64,000 nucleotides of DNA from assembly GCA_036245805.1 (NCBI GenBank), contig BTRK01000002.1, positions 42,514,661 to 42,578,660 on the forward strand, given 5' to 3'. The first letter of the stretch is position 1. The number at the start of each line of letters is the position of its first letter. The DNA comes from Pristionchus mayeri (taxonomy: Eukaryota > Nematoda > Chromadorea > Rhabditida > Neodiplogasteridae). Shown here one piece after another: positions 25,801 to 39,390 of the stretch. The notes under the pieces were generated by a model. The model was not told the DNA's origin. It did no database searches and worked only from the letters and a program-made list of their open reading frames with translations. Both the position numbers and the translations under genes were made by a program.

Positions 25801-26581
25801 TAAGAAAGTTCGTTATCAGATCACCGTAGACTCTCCCCATTCGACACAGTACTTGGGCTTCTGTATTTCGTCTACCATGTTCACTGTTAATAACACGCAT
25901 CTCATTCTGGAGACACGGTCCATCGTGAGTTCATGGTTCAGAAGTCTGTCTCAACAGTTCAACATTTACTGTAGCAAAAGTAATTGCAAACATGCAATTA
26001 ATGATATTCATTTCAGAATGTCGTAATGATCGTGATACAAATTGCCGGGTGCGCCGTTTCTGCCGGATACTTTCTACTTTTCGACTTGCTACCAACTGAG
26101 GAGTTATTTGTGAGCTTTACCTATTTTAAAATGATCAATTGCTAGTGTTTTCCCATATCACAATGACTCTGATCTGACACTACCTGTCATTGACCCTTAC
26201 CTAGCTGTTTTCACTCGCGAGCCCAATCTCTAAGTCGGAATACAACTTCACGTGACCAGTATCATTCCTCATTTGGTAGGTCGCGTACGATGCGATGAAC
26301 GACTTCTCCTTCTATGCAGCTGTCATCTTAGCAACGATTGTTTCCCTTACTCCTCGGTAATTCTATATTTTAAGAAAAATACACACACGATAATGCATTT
26401 ATTTTTTACATTTTATAATTTCTAATATGTTCTTATTAGAATGCACAATTATTAAATTCACCATTTCAGATTCATCCTCCGGGTCTTACTCCATTCTAAT
26501 TCTCAAATTGAACGACAAGTGAAGGAAGACGTCGGCTTAGGAATTCCTTCCATCAAACACACGAACATTACTGTTCTATAG
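16850..26581 (+). CDS. P4-ATPase lipid flippase (ATP10-like), copy 1
   Basis: P4-ATPases flip phospholipids to the cytosolic leaflet. Exons: 16850-16938, 17792-17873, 18063-18159, 18408-18496, 18597-18670, 18735-18839, 18917-19022, 19099-19176, 19263-19380, 19545-19681, 19835-19942, 20127-20225, 20406(or 20412)-20552, 20756-20869, 21056-21108, 21180-21236, 21366-21497, 21552-21619, 21707-21867, 21942-22070, 22179-22275, 22330-22403, 22520-22635, 22753-22899, 24203-24305, 24402-24468, 24578-24636, 24744-24847, 25235-25326, 25532-25617, 25820-25924, 26017-26109, 26280-26356, 26470-26581. Motifs in order: [30 protein letters not shown] (actuator loop), [13 protein letters not shown] (M4), [11 protein letters not shown] (phosphorylated Asp), [22 protein letters not shown], then M5-M10. 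The start-codon exon was not found. The intron 20226-20405 has GC at its donor and CG where the acceptor should be; a cryptic AG six bases into the next exon would keep the frame. It may be functional or newly damaged. Confidence 0.82.
22985..24188. repeat. Foldback element (family C) in an intron of flippase copy 1
   Basis: 'atatcacgaatctcctgta' at the left is mirrored by 'tacaggagatccgtgatat' at the right. Long matching arms include 'tttctcgaaatttgcatg' and its complement. The right arm has about 100 extra bases (roughly 23684-23780), so the palindrome is asymmetric. It fills the intron 22900-24202, and the right end lies about 14 bp from the acceptor. Its terminal motif resembles the sequence at 27411-27450. 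Confidence 0.85.
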
Positions 26582-27785
26582 TAATATATAATTGCATCAT
26601 AATTTGATCGTGTTTTTGCAGAAATATGATAGATTAGGTGCATGTTAAATTAAACACCTCGTATTACCGGTACCTCGAGTGAGCAGAACAGTTACCGATA
26701 TTGTGTTCCTTCATTCCATTCTACACAGGCGCTATTTACTAGACTTTTCGTCTCTTCTTATCCCTGCCCCTCTTACCCGTCCACTCCGTAATGCTCAATT
26801 ACCTTACCCTTTATCCCTCCGAATTCGCATTCCACCCTCGTATCTAGATCCGTTTCCTTTTGGAATTCTCTTACCACAGATACTGTTGTTCTCCACATAA
26901 TTCCTTCCGTTCTTTCATATCTTCTCAGCCCACCCTATTCTTCCCCAAATCCGTTATCCATAATTGGCTACATCAGTGAACCCCCCCCCCACTCTCCCTT
27001 TATACCCTTGCTGCAAGCATACCCGATTCGACTATATCGACGGACCTCCGTTTTTCGACACCAATCCATTGTATTATCATGAATGCTCCATATGAACGGA
27101 ATAAATAATTGAATTAATTGAATTGAATAGTCGAAAATTTGTTTTTTCGGCAAAAAGACCCCGATCTCGTCATTTTCGTCAAGGGGGTATAAAGAGGAAT
27201 TTGTAGATCTCGAAATTCTGCGTAAAATGGGGAAAAAATAGGTTGTACGATCAAAATTGACCGATTTACAGTATTCCAACGGGGTAGATAAAAAAAATTG
27301 GTAATGAGGGAAATTGACCAAACCAAGTGCATTGGTCTTCGTCTGACCCCCAACGGTATGCATAAACTAAGTTTCATCAAAATCCATGACTATGATTTTT
27401 TTCTGGTGGCAGACGTTCCTGCATCCTTACATAAAAAGACCCGTGATATGAGCATTACGACTGAGAAGATGCTTTTAATTTATTTATCTTGTAGATGTAT
27501 CACACTCAATCAGCTTGCCCATTCCAATTTAGTGGAATTCGCAGTTGGAAGTGATTATGCAAAATGCGCAGGAAATGTGGATTCTCAGTTCGGGTATTTT
27601 TATCTTTGTGTAGTATGGGGAATCCAAACAATGTTCTCATAGATTTAGCATTATATCTAGTAGCGTAATCCCTGAGGGTATTTCAACGTGAGTGACTCTG
27701 GAGTCGGATCTGTTGGAAGTAAACAGAAGGCACTCACCTTGTAATTTTCGCGGATCGAAATGTATTTTGGGCTGATAATGTATTA
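26582..27785. other. Downstream flank of copy 1 with a partial family C-like repeat
   Basis: No gene is supported. Sequence near 27411-27450 (cctgcatccttacat...ccgtgatat) resembles the right end of the foldback at 22985-24188, so about 27040-27450 may be a one-armed remnant of that family. Open frames at 26679-26900 (+) and 26968-27363 (-) have no recognisable content. Confidence 0.45.
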
Positions 27786-29046
27786 GGTTGTAACATAAGT
27801 TTTGTCGCATTTCGGAGGTTCACAATATTTCCATGAAGGATTCTTCTCAAACATTCCCGTTGCCTGACCTCCTAGTATATGTTTGGGGTGTGCATGCACA
27901 TTCAAACTGTAGGGAATAGCTGAACTGTCCATGCCGGCTATGTAAAAAAATATTAGTAAGAACAAATTTAAATTTTGTGGAAATTTTATTAATTTGTTTA
28001 ACCAGGTGCTAGATCGCAGAGACGAATAATGAACCAAACTCCCATAGCTTGATGATATGCCGTGTTAATGATCTTTCAAAAGATATGTCAGATATGATGC
28101 TATGTTAAGCGGAACCAAAGATATAGTTCACTGAATCTATGGTTAGCCGATGATTCGTTGCCAACTTGATCAACTCTCCTGAAACCAAAATTACAACAAC
28201 ATTGACTAACATAAGTGCGTTCCAATTACCACTCATGGGGGTCTAATTTATCATTAAACATGTGCGGCAGATACTAATCTACTTGCGGGAAATTTGAAAT
28301 GATCATTAATTCAATTCGCGCACAAATTTGCCAGAAATGCAAGTTTAGGTGTTTCGAATTCAAGATTGTCATTCAAAAGCTATTGACTTACAAAATTATC
28401 CCAAATAGATAATGGTAAAGGAAGGGTTGATGGTTCGGATGGGCACAATAAATCAGATATTGAACATGTGTGTGAGGTAGGAATTTTAACAAAGTGCAAA
28501 TTTCAGTAGTTTCATTTACATACCGTCGTTCTGTATCGAGCCACTTATCTGAACAGAACCCAATCAACCCCAAACTTTAACTGTATACTAAACACTTTGG
28601 GTGAATTATATTCCATAACTATTTGGATCTCGATATCTATTGAGAAGAAAATTCGGCTTGCAAAAGTTTTCCCGACCGTCACCTACCATCCACATTATGC
28701 AAACTTGTTTAAATTTCTAGAAAGCTTTTCGTTTGTCATTATTCGTGAGTGGTTCAAAATGATGCTCATATTTAGTACTTTACTCAAATCACGTTAAATC
28801 GACATAATTCCTCCTTTTCAAGAAGACATGATACGTGAAAATTATTTGTAACCCTAATCTCACTACAACTTTGTCTGGCTACTGTGCCTCCCTAACTGTC
28901 TTGACAGGACTGAAGTAAAGTGCGTAAGAAAGGGTACGAAGGCCCTCACTGAATATGAATAACGATATTGAGATTAAATTAATTCGAAGAATTTCTGAGG
29001 TTAGAATGCTTAAGAGATAGGACGCGACAAAACTTATGTTACAACC
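27786..29046. mobile_element. TIR element (1261 bp), mariner-like ends, no intact transposase
   Basis: The ends are perfect 23-bp inverted repeats beginning ggttgtaacataagttttg. A TA precedes the left end, while the right flank reads TG. The length and the end type resemble the two mariners in this window, but I find no D,D34D motifs in the interior, so it is either non-autonomous or decayed beyond recognition. It lies between flippase copies 1 and 2. Confidence 0.75.
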
Positions 29047-29910
29047 TGATAACTACAAAACCATTTAGTATCAAATATCACAACGCCGAGCCGTATCGTT
29101 CCCTATGTGACATAGTATAGGGGGCTCGGCGGCGAGCCCCCGTATTTACCACCTATGATCCCTCTACTACCACTGGAGAGGCCTTCGATAAAGATGAAGT
29201 CAATCATGTATAGTAGTTCCCGCAATTCTTACAGTTAGCAGCAGGCATAAAGTGTTCCTGTTAACCCCATTTACCGCTAGAAGAGGGCAAGCGTGCGGTT
29301 TTTGTGTGGTTTGGCTCTAATCGTTATCAGCCCCGTTATGGTAAAACCTGCCCTGATAAGGAGTGAAGATGCAACGTGTCCTCGGGTCGTTCATAGCATC
29401 TACCACCCCTTACAACTCGTTCCCGCGTCATATCCTGCTGTAAAAATTTCACGGGCGAAATCCATTTTCTGGTTGGAGATTCCGAGCAGTGATTTCGCAA
29501 CCTTTTGGGTCTAAAATAATAAAAAAAGTTCTAACGGAGACTTATCGAACTGCATTAAATTGATGATTTCGCGCGCATTAGACTCGTGGCGGGTGTCTTT
29601 TTAAACTTGTCTAGTGGTCTCAAAGAGGAAGCTGGACATCCCTTGTAGGCGTTGTTCCCGTTTTTATCTTTAAATTTTAATTTTTGTAATGTATTTTCAG
29701 AACTATCTAACGGGTATTCAGCACACAACAATTACCATTGTTGGTACATGTTTAGACAAACATTATCAGTAATTGAACGCATGCTATTGAATGCTCGCAA
29801 AAAGCAAGCGCGAAATGATACCTGTCATCGTGTCTATATTGTATGCAACTGCATCGATAAGGAGAGGGAGTGTATCTAGCTTTGAGAGTCGTGAGGCGGG
29901 GGTATGAAAT

Positions 29911-30020
29911 AGTGATGGCAAATCGGCGCGCGCTCTCCTCGTTTCATATGCTCTCTCACCGGTCAGACCGAGCGAGAGAGCGTGTGAAACGAGGAGAGTC
30001 CGCGCCAATTTGGCATCACT
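29911..30020. repeat. Hairpin with CTCTCCTCGTTTCA stem
   Basis: 'agtgatggcaaatcggcgcg' is mirrored by 'cgcgccaatttggcatcact', enclosing CTCTCCTCGTTTCA and TGAAACGAGGAGAG. Related sequence (gagagcatgcaaatcgagga) occurs near 47967-47985 in an intron of flippase copy 3. Confidence 0.75.
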
Positions 30021-30379
30021 AGTATGAAGGCAGAATGCGACTGTATTAATCTTATTCAACCCCCCCCCCCCTCTGATCTTGCAATTCTCCTTGAATTCAA
30101 TCCTTTTTTTCGTAATAATCAAATTCCCCCCGTCACGATATTGCCCAAACTCATCTTCTGACGAATTATAATGGCTCAATTTGCGATTCACAGTTACCAC
30201 GCATGTTTCCTCCTGCTTCGAGTAACACAATTCATGCATTAACGTATCTTGACTCTCCTAATTGTTAAGAATACAAATCTAAATTACATGTTGATATATA
30301 ACTATTAAGGCGATTATCCTCGCCGCTACCGCTCGACTGCGCATGAGTGCGAAGCGCCGAAGGATAAGTTTGTTTACCT

Positions 30380-30735
30380 GACTAGAATGCGGAGAGGAAG
30401 AGGAAGAGGAAGACTCTGCCGCTCTTTCGAGGGAGAGAGCGAGGGATAAGGAAGAGGGAGGGAAAGTGCAAAGTCTTCCGGAAGAGTAGGGCCAGGAAAA
30501 ATGCTGTTTTAGTGCGTTTTTCGAGCGGATTTTAAGTCATTTTGTGAAGAACTAGTTAAACTATGGTATTAGGATACGGCAAGGTGCATTTGCATGAAAT
30601 CGTGACTTGATTTTCACCATATCAAGTTTTACGAGACTTGTCTTCCGGAAGACTTCCCCACCCTCTCATTCTTCCGGAAGAGAAAATCTCATTCCTCGTC
30701 GCACAGAGCGGTCTTCCCTCTTCCTCTCCGCTCTC
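30380..30735. repeat. GA/CT-rich imperfect foldback
   Basis: 'gcggagaggaagagg' near 30390 is mirrored by 'cctcttcctctccgc'-like sequence near 30718-30733. The interior repeats CTTCCGGAAGA palindromes three times. It lies about 90 bp upstream of the first recognised exon of flippase copy 2. Confidence 0.6.
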
Positions 30736-33700
30736 TATACCTGACTATTCAACCGGAAAGGTCCTCGAGCTATGAAATGTGTGAAATGATCTGTTTATTT
30801 TAATTCTGCCATCACATTTTTCAGACATCGTCCATCTGGACTCCCTCCTCGTTCCCGGTCTTTAGCCAATTGTCATCAGTAGCGAGTCTATGGCAGCGGA
30901 GAAACCCGGAAGAGTATGTTTTGTCTCTCTTCATTGTTCGTTATCTCTAGCCGGCTAATAAAAAAAATTAGTAAAAAATAAAAAAAATAAAAACATAGTT
31001 CGGTGATAGCGATAGAATAATAAAGTGTTTCTTGAGAAACTATTCCAAGTGCATTCCATATTTTTGATATGCAGGGAACTCCGAGTGCGAAAAACGGAAA
31101 CCGTTGACTGGTTGCCCTTAATATGTTGCTATAACACTATTGAGTTGGTATTTTACCGTTCAACAACACACACAAAATCTCTAGAAATTGATTGGTGACT
31201 GCTTAGTTCCTCACACACAATACTCACAGTAAATCAGTAACGTGATATCGAACTCTGCCTAACCGCGGACAAACTTCAAAAGTCGGGTGATTCAGCGTTA
31301 TTTGAATGCAGATGGAGTGAAGAGAAGTCGCATTTCAAAAGCTTTCAAAAGATTACGCGCTACAATTATCACGTGCCATAATTTCCAGAGCCAAACCCAA
31401 GTTGTTGTTATTGTAATTGACCGTGTGTACAAACGATGGATACATCTTGATTAGTGGGCACATCGCAAATACTTTTCAAATACAATATGACTAGGGATAT
31501 TGAAGAGGGCGTATTGGGTGTATTTCCGTACATGTGAACGGCAATGAAAGAGTTTACATCAATAACAGTTCACTCTGTTTTCCCTGGTCCCATGTTCTTG
31601 CCCGGTCATATTTTTTGGTTATTTTGTGACGGGATATGCGGTCGTGATACTGTTGTGATCCGAGTTTGCCTTGGGAACTGGATAATGCAACATAGTATAC
31701 ATACATGATTTCAGCACCCGACTGATCATTCCGAGCGCGGCAGAAGACTGCTCGAGACATAAACTGCCTAATAGCATAAAGTACAAGGACAATGCGGTCA
31801 GTTTTACTATACAGAATAATTCCAAATACATTAATTATAACTTGATTCAAATCACCCTCTTAGATCTCAACTACCAAGTATAATCTCCTCACTTTTATCC
31901 CTAAGAATCTCTGGGAACAGTTCTACCGACTTGCGAACATCTACTTCGTCTTCATTATCGGTACAGACTTTTTTTTGGCACAATATGATGTACACATTTT
32001 TATCGACGTCCTACACCGAAATTTCGAAACCATCATATGCAATTGATTTGATTTACATAATGCAAACAGTTCTAAGCATCAACCAAGAACTAAAGTACGT
32101 CCAAATTATCGAAAAATACATATTTGCAGCAATCGATTGCGTGCCCATGTGGCACACGAATCCAGTGATCATCGATTCACTGCCCGTCGTTTTCATTCTA
32201 CTGCTCACAGCTGTCAAAGTGAGCTATTTTTTCAATCCATGCAAGTTGAATGCAGCCCAAATGTTGAATGCTGGTGATTTAAATAATAATCGTACTTCTC
32301 CTGTTTAAAATATGAGTGAATACAATTTGTGAACTTTATAGGACGCCTTGGAAGATCTACGGAGACATCGACTAGACAGTAAAGTGAACAATACGACGTG
32401 TCGGGTGTGGGATAAGTATGTTTTTTTTTCCGTGAACCAATTGAGTTACTATCAATATAATTGCTGAAAAATATTTGAAATGCGTGAGTCTCGTTCTGCG
32501 AGTTTTGTAGGCTCGTTGATGCGGAGGCTTCGGGAAAATTATTCTTTTCAGTAACGCAAATCGATTCCGTAAAATGAAGTGGAAGCACATTCTAGTTGGG
32601 GACATCCTGCACATAGCGAGCAAATTCCGGCGGACATCTTATTGCTAAGGTAGAGTTTATCGATGTAAAGAATATTTCAGGAAAAAGACAGTTATGATAC
32701 GTAGGTATATGCTTTTTTTTTATTTAATTGATTATGATGCACATTTTTTTTTCTTAGAAGCTCATCGCCAGATGGAAATGCCTTTGTGGAGACGTCGAAT
32801 CTGGACGGCGAGAGCAATCTCAAGCACAAGGTTGTACCTAGTGTCTTCCATTATTACTGCAACGTGAGTTTTTTTCTTTCTTTTATTTTTATTTTTTTTC
32901 AAATGTTGATCTGCAATATTTCCTTTGAACCCTTTCGCGAATATTATGGATAATGCACTTCAGGACAAGCTTTTGGACCTGGATGAGTCATTCCTGCAAC
33001 TGAAGATCGAATGTACACTTCCCAGCAAGGATGTCAAAGATGTACGATCGTGAATGCGCATTCGAATACACCGTGTTTTTATGATACATTCACGTGGATC
33101 ATATTCAATAGGCTGAAATAGATTTCCATTAATTGCGGCTGTTTTGAATTCAGATGCGGGGTTCGTTCGAACTGGATGGCAAAAATGAATCGTTCTCTCC
33201 CGAAAACACGCTGTTGAGAGGATGTAGGCTGAAAAACACCACATTCGTGGAGGGAGTCGTCATCTATGCAGGTCCCTTTGGAGTCTACCTCGTTCCGTCC
33301 CTCCGTTGCATTCGTATTTTTCTGCAATGTACAGCCAAATAATGATAACAAACATGCTCTTCAATTCGGCTCTAAGTAAGCAATGTCAATGCCACTGATG
33401 ATGAAAAACTACCGATGTTGTACATGCGCAGGCCACGGCACGAAAGTGATGCTCAGCTCGGGCCGGGCTCCGTACAAGCGATCTCATGCTGAGATAAAAA
33501 CTAATCACTTCGTCATTGGCAGCGGTTGCATGCTGATCGTACTCATCGGCATTACAATATTGGGAAGAGTGAGTTGTTCGACTAATAATTGTTCTAACTC
33601 TATTCCAATAAAAATATGCAACCAGGATCGGGTCATATTGCAATACGTAAGCTAAATACTGTCCAGGGATTGACGTATCATACGATCTCAAAAATGGATG

Positions 33701-36683
33701 GTTGCGGTGAAACTCTTCGGGTTGCAATAAAACATGCAATGGCGAGACACTAGTGGAGGGCGGAAACGAATCCACTTCTTATCATTGGCTGCGCTATTAT
33801 CATAACGGGAACGCCCTTGACTGCAAAGCGACGAGAATCTAGGAACAAGGGGGGGGGTGGATTTCGGAGCAATATTGACAGATGAATGAATGAATGGCAA
33901 AAGAATATGAACAGAAAAGTGCAACAAAAAAACTTGAACACTGTTTACTTTTCAGTTTCTCTGGGGATCCCGATACGATGCGCACAACATTCCCGGGTTT
34001 GCGAGGCCCGTGGCATCTCCTGATTGGTTGTCAACTCTCGGATCCAGCTTAGTGCTCTATCAGGTGATCATAATTACTCCAAACCCGTGATAAAGGACTA
34101 TTAAGTGCGCTATACGACTTCTCGCTAGTAGTCCCCTTGACCAGTTGTCCGACCAGCCATTTTGAACCAATCGTCGGCTTAGTTTTCACTCGTCTTTCAT
34201 CGGTGTACTGTTCCAAATTTCAAACCAACGCTACAAAGCTAATATTTACAAATGTTGTTCGCAATATGTACATAAAAGTGGATTCAGATCATGATCCCAC
34301 TCGCACTGTACATCACAGTGGAGATAATCAAGCTGGGCCAAGTCTTCCTCATCCAGCAGGACGTGAGGATGTACAGCGAGGACAAGGTGCGTCATATATT
34401 AACATGATACATCATTAGACCTTACAACGATAAATATACAAGATGAGTGATTTATTGGAATGAGTGTTATGGACATAGATTATTTTCATCGTAACAAATA
34501 ATTTATTGCTTCAGGACGAATCTTTTGTCGCTCGGTCTCTTTCCCTGGGTGAGGAGCTAGGACAGTTGACTCATTTGCTTTCGGACAAGACTGGTACGCT
34601 CACTCAGAACAAGATGATCCTTCGACGAGTTGCTACTGTCGACATCGAGTGCGCAGTGGGGGTGAGTAGTGTTTGTTCTTCGAATGATGAAAAACGCCGA
34701 AATATCGTACTTGCTGAATCTAATACAGTGAAATTTCAACGATATTTCAATATTTTTAAAATTAAGAATCTTTAGATCGTCTTCCTGTTCATGGCACTTC
34801 GATTTCATTTGAATATTATATACTAATAATGAATTTATGTAGCATTCATCCTGCTCCGCTCCCGACAACATCATAGACTTCCGTCATGTACTCAACACGA
34901 TGATGCAACACAGTCTTCGTTCAGTACGGAAGAAGGAGGGATTTATCGATGTTCGGTCTCATTACCTAGGCATTGCCCAAACATTTGAAAAAGTGTATTT
35001 CAAAACTCTTTTCAATATGATAACTGTCTGGCAACATTTCAATATGATAACTTTCTGGCAATAGATGGCTGTCCTCTTATTCTTATCAAAGCGCTCTTCG
35101 AGAGCACGAGAGGCACTGATAATAGTAGAATAATGGAAATTCTGATTCACTCACTCCAAAATCAGCACACGCTATTGTCAAAATTGTGGAAAAATTTAGT
35201 CAGTCTGTTCCCAGCGTAGTTTTATGTGGGACTTTGGTTTAGAAGATATTTCAGGAGCAGGACACTCCTGAACTCAACCAGGTCTACAATGTCGGAACGA
35301 CCTCGAGGTACGATGCAAGGACATGATACTCCGTCAGAGTTGTTAGTATTGGATATCATATTGATGAAAAATAAACAAAAAAACAAATTGCAGTTACGCC
35401 CTCTCCGATTCGGATCTCGCGGAAGATGAACTGCGATTGCGCGGATTAGGGTAAGGGTATAACTAGAGACCGCAAGCCACGCCCACTTTCGAGTATATTA
35501 AAGTCACTCAAAATCCGCAAGAGCGCTCACGTCTAGAATCTCTCAACGAAATCAACGAAATTGCCTTGTGGTCTCGGAGCCCTTCATTCATAATATGTTA
35601 TTACAGTGTACCAACCTACGAGGGTGAGAGTCCCGATGAGCTGGCGCTTGTTAGGGGAGCTAGCAAATTCGGTCTGAATCTATCGAACAGATCCGCGAAC
35701 TCGGTCACGTTCGAAGGAAAAGATGGGCGGGAGACCAAGTGAGAGATTTGAAATCACACGTGTATCTAACAATTGTGCAGATCAATGAGCTAATTGAGGC
35801 TGGAAGTGCTCTGTACTCTTCCATTCGACAATGTACGCAAGGGGATGTCCGTGTGCGTGGTTGGAGGTGAGCTTAATCATGCGAATCGACCACATGCAAC
35901 AATGAACAATTCAAGTACGTGAAGATAATCAAATTAATAAATTCATAGATAACCCCGATGAAGTGATCGTCTACAGCAAGGGAGCAGAATCGGAAATGTT
36001 GGTAGATGCGGGAAAGCGGATGATGAGGCCTAGTCAGAGGTCCATGAACTCCATCGAGGAGGGGGAGGAATTCCAAGAAGGTCGGCTTCGATCGCACTCG
36101 GTAAGCACTATTGCTGTTATTTGGAATATAAATGTGCAATGAGCACACAACATAGTATGCCCTTGTATTTCGTGGGTTCAGGGCTCTCGCGAGGAGATCA
36201 TTCGTGATCGTGTGCATGAATACGCGAAAATGGGTCTGCGCACATTGGTGATCGGGATGAGAGTGATGACGAGGGGCAACTTCGCGGAGTGGCATCGATT
36301 GCAGAAACAGGTTAGAGTTGTCAAAATTTTCTTTCAACTGTATGGTAATTTCAAGAAAAACGCATGTTATGTATCCAATTACATTAAAAATTTTGACATA
36401 TCTTCTCAATAGTACCTTTGTCGTTCCTTCGACATCGTAATATCGTGTTGTGATGACTACTCTTTCCTGTATAATATCCACTATTTGTTATTCGAATCCC
36501 CGCCAGAAGCGATAAATAAAATATATTATTGACATTGCATGATTGCAGCTCGAGTTCGAGAAGATTGAAATGCCCACTCGAGCAATTGGCGTGACTGCGG
36601 TGGAGGACAAGCTGCAGGAGGGAGTGGGGAGGAGCATCGCCGCCCTGAGAGAGGCCAAGATACAGGTAGATAATTGCATAGGA

Positions 36684-37565
36684 GAGACTGTCTGAGAGGA
36701 TTCACAATAGGCAGTACAGTGAAAAATAAAGAGTTGATTTTAAGATCTTCCTAGGGGTAACTTTTCATGTAGAGTTCGAAAATCGACCTTAGAAAGCCGT
36801 ATCTCTTACCCCTCATTTCATTTTTTTAGCTGAATGTGGATGGTCAGTTTTTGTAAATCGTGAACGGCTCATCAAAAACCCATACATGTATAGTAATTTT
36901 GAAATAGCTCGACGAGATAAGCATTTCTACTGTTGGAAGTGAAAGGCTAACTCATCTGTGAAAAAAGTTATGACCATTTGAAATCTCAAAAATTCTGCCC
37001 TGAAAAATTTTTCGGCGACACGTAAAATAAATGTTTTCAAATCATTCCTCATCAAAAAATACCTCTGGAAACGTATTTGCGATCTATTAACTGTCGAACC
37101 TTTTGCCGAGATGAAAAATTGAAGAAACCGGAGCTCTGTCATTTAGGCTAATCAGAACTGCCGAAATAATCACGCCTGTCGAAATAGTTTTTGATGAGGA
37201 ATAATTCGAAAACATTTATTTTACGTCTCGCCGAAAAAAATTTCAGGGCAGAATTTTTGAGATTTCAAATGGTCATAACTTTTTTCGCAGATGAGCTAGC
37301 CTTTCACTTCCAACAGTTGAAATGCTTATCTCGTCGAGCTCTTTCAGAATTACTATACATGTATAGGTTTTGGATGAGCCGTTCACGATTTACAAAAACT
37401 GACCACTCAAATTCAGCTAAAAACACGAAATGAGGGCTAAGAGATACGGCTTTCTAAGGTCGATTTTCGAACTCTACATGAAAAGTTACCCCTAGGAAGA
37501 TCTTAAAATCAACTCTTTATTTTTCGCTGTAGGCCTATAGGGGCTCAGTTCTCTCAGCCAGTCTC
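36684..37565. repeat. Foldback element, family A (second copy)
   Basis: 'gagactgtctgagag' is mirrored by 'ctctcagccagtctc' at the right end, with the centre near 37124. The arms share 'aagccgtatctct' and 'tcgacgagataagcatt' with the element at 2657-3781. It is inserted in the intron 36666-37664 of flippase copy 2, 18 bp downstream of the donor; copies 1 and 3 have no such insertion in this intron. Confidence 0.9.
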
Positions 37566-39390
37566 TCATATAATTGATGAAATGTTTATCGATCTTCCTC
37601 TTCTGAGTTTTAGGTGCAGGTGTTTTGTTTATTGATACGCGTGTTATGATCAAAAGAATTTTAGGTGTGGGTGCTTACTGGAGACATGCAGTTGACTGCT
37701 CTTCAGCCATGTCCCCGTTGGTTTCGAGTCGGACAGCAAGGAGACTTATGCTGGGTGACTAGGTTTCTGCCCTGTTGGAAATTTAGAATTTAGGGGATGT
37801 TATATGTTGAAATTTCACATCATTTTAACCGCGCTCAAAAATGAGTTATTCTTTACTTCCTATTAGTAGGCATCATCCGATAATGTATTGTTTTTTTCAA
37901 TATATAAAATACTAATTTATGTATTTAACAAATTTAAGTATAAATACTGACATTCATACGAAATTGCAGCGCGGACGTGGTGGTATGCAAGGACCAGGTC
38001 GCTGAGCTGTGCGATCCCCACTCAACCGCCCTCGAGCGGCTCGATGGATGCAATTCAGTCCTCTGCTACCGACTGCTGCCCAGCCAGAATGCGGATATCG
38101 TCAAGGTGGTCATGCGGTTAGTGGTTTTGTTATTGCTAAATGCCCCATATATATTAAAAAATAAAAAAAAGGAAAAGGGAAAGGTATTAGGCATTGTTCC
38201 ACGCAAGAGTGGCCTCCCCATCGTCTCTGTCACCCCAATGTTTTGTGTTCACATAGTTACGAGTATGTTGGGTAAATTTAGAGAACGTTAGTCTATAGTC
38301 GCAAGTTCTATAAATTTGGTTCTCAATTCGTGTTTATAAGTTAATTTCAGGCGAGGCGGTGTCGTGGCTGCGATTGGCGTCGGTGCTAATGATGTGCCAA
38401 TGATCAGGGCGGCACACGTCGGCATTGGAATTAGTGGAAACGAGGGAGCGCAGGTGAATTGATTTATAAATATCGTTCTAAACGAGTAACAACCTTCTGC
38501 AGGTTATCAAGATATGCTAAATCATACTCATGAATTCCTAAATTTTTAGAAAACTATTCCTTTGCTAATTTCAGGCGTCGATGCCTGCGGACTTTGTGCT
38601 GGGACAATTTTCTTTCGTATCACGACTTATTCTTCTGCGCGGTCACTGGAACTATGCGCGCATCGCAAACGTCATGCTCTATTTTTTCTTCAAAAATATC
38701 GTGAGCTTGCATTATTTTTCCTCCATTGTTTTCTGGTAAATTTTGAAATATTTCATGATAAAATCGTTGCAGCAAAACGTAATGATCAACTTCTTCATCC
38801 AGACCACCAATGGATGGTCATGCGGGTTCCCGATCAACACGAACTACTCCGTACTTTATCCAGTTATCTTTACTAGGTGAGGCATATTTTTTAAAAAATG
38901 CCTTGTTAATCTAAACAGAAATGTACAATTACAGTTTGCAACCGATAATCTTCGGAGTGATGGAGCAGGATCGGGTAGAGAAGGAACTTCTAGCAGGTTC
39001 AAACCTGTACGAAGACGGCAGGAACGGTAATAACGAGTTTCCTTGATTTCCTGTAAATCGCATGCGCTTGTATTACCGAGAAAAAATATGTTTTACCTTT
39101 TTGAATCTCAAAGACACTCTACAATTCGAAGCAGTTCATATTCAACATTGTTGATGGTGTCTGGCAGGCTGCAGTTTGCTACTTGATTACGCACTTAGTG
39201 AGTAATATTCCATATCAATCTCAGATATGATTACTGTAACTCAGAGCACACACTATTGATGTTTTGAAATGCGGCACTAATATCATAGCTGTTCCTCGTG
39301 CTGTTTTAAAACTAAAAAATGCTAAAAATCGAAGCTGTTGCTCGAGATATCCTAAGCCCAGAGTTGCATTGAAATGGCCTTTACATATTA

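Larger units (their letters stand above)
29047..30824. other. Region between the TIR element and flippase copy 2
   Basis: No supported gene. The interval holds a GC-rich hairpin near 29130-29150, a hairpin at 29911-30020 and a purine/pyrimidine-rich foldback at about 30380-30735. A minus-strand open frame at 29784-30239 overlaps the hairpin and has no domain support. The promoter and first exon of flippase copy 2 should lie here. Confidence 0.5.

Noticed and set aside
29784..30239. 151-codon open frame on the minus strand
   Set aside because: It overlaps a hairpin repeat and a C run and has no domain support.
35873..36481. 202-codon open frame on the minus strand
   Set aside because: It is antisense to two exons and introns of flippase copy 2 and shows no domain of its own; the openness follows from the sense codon use.
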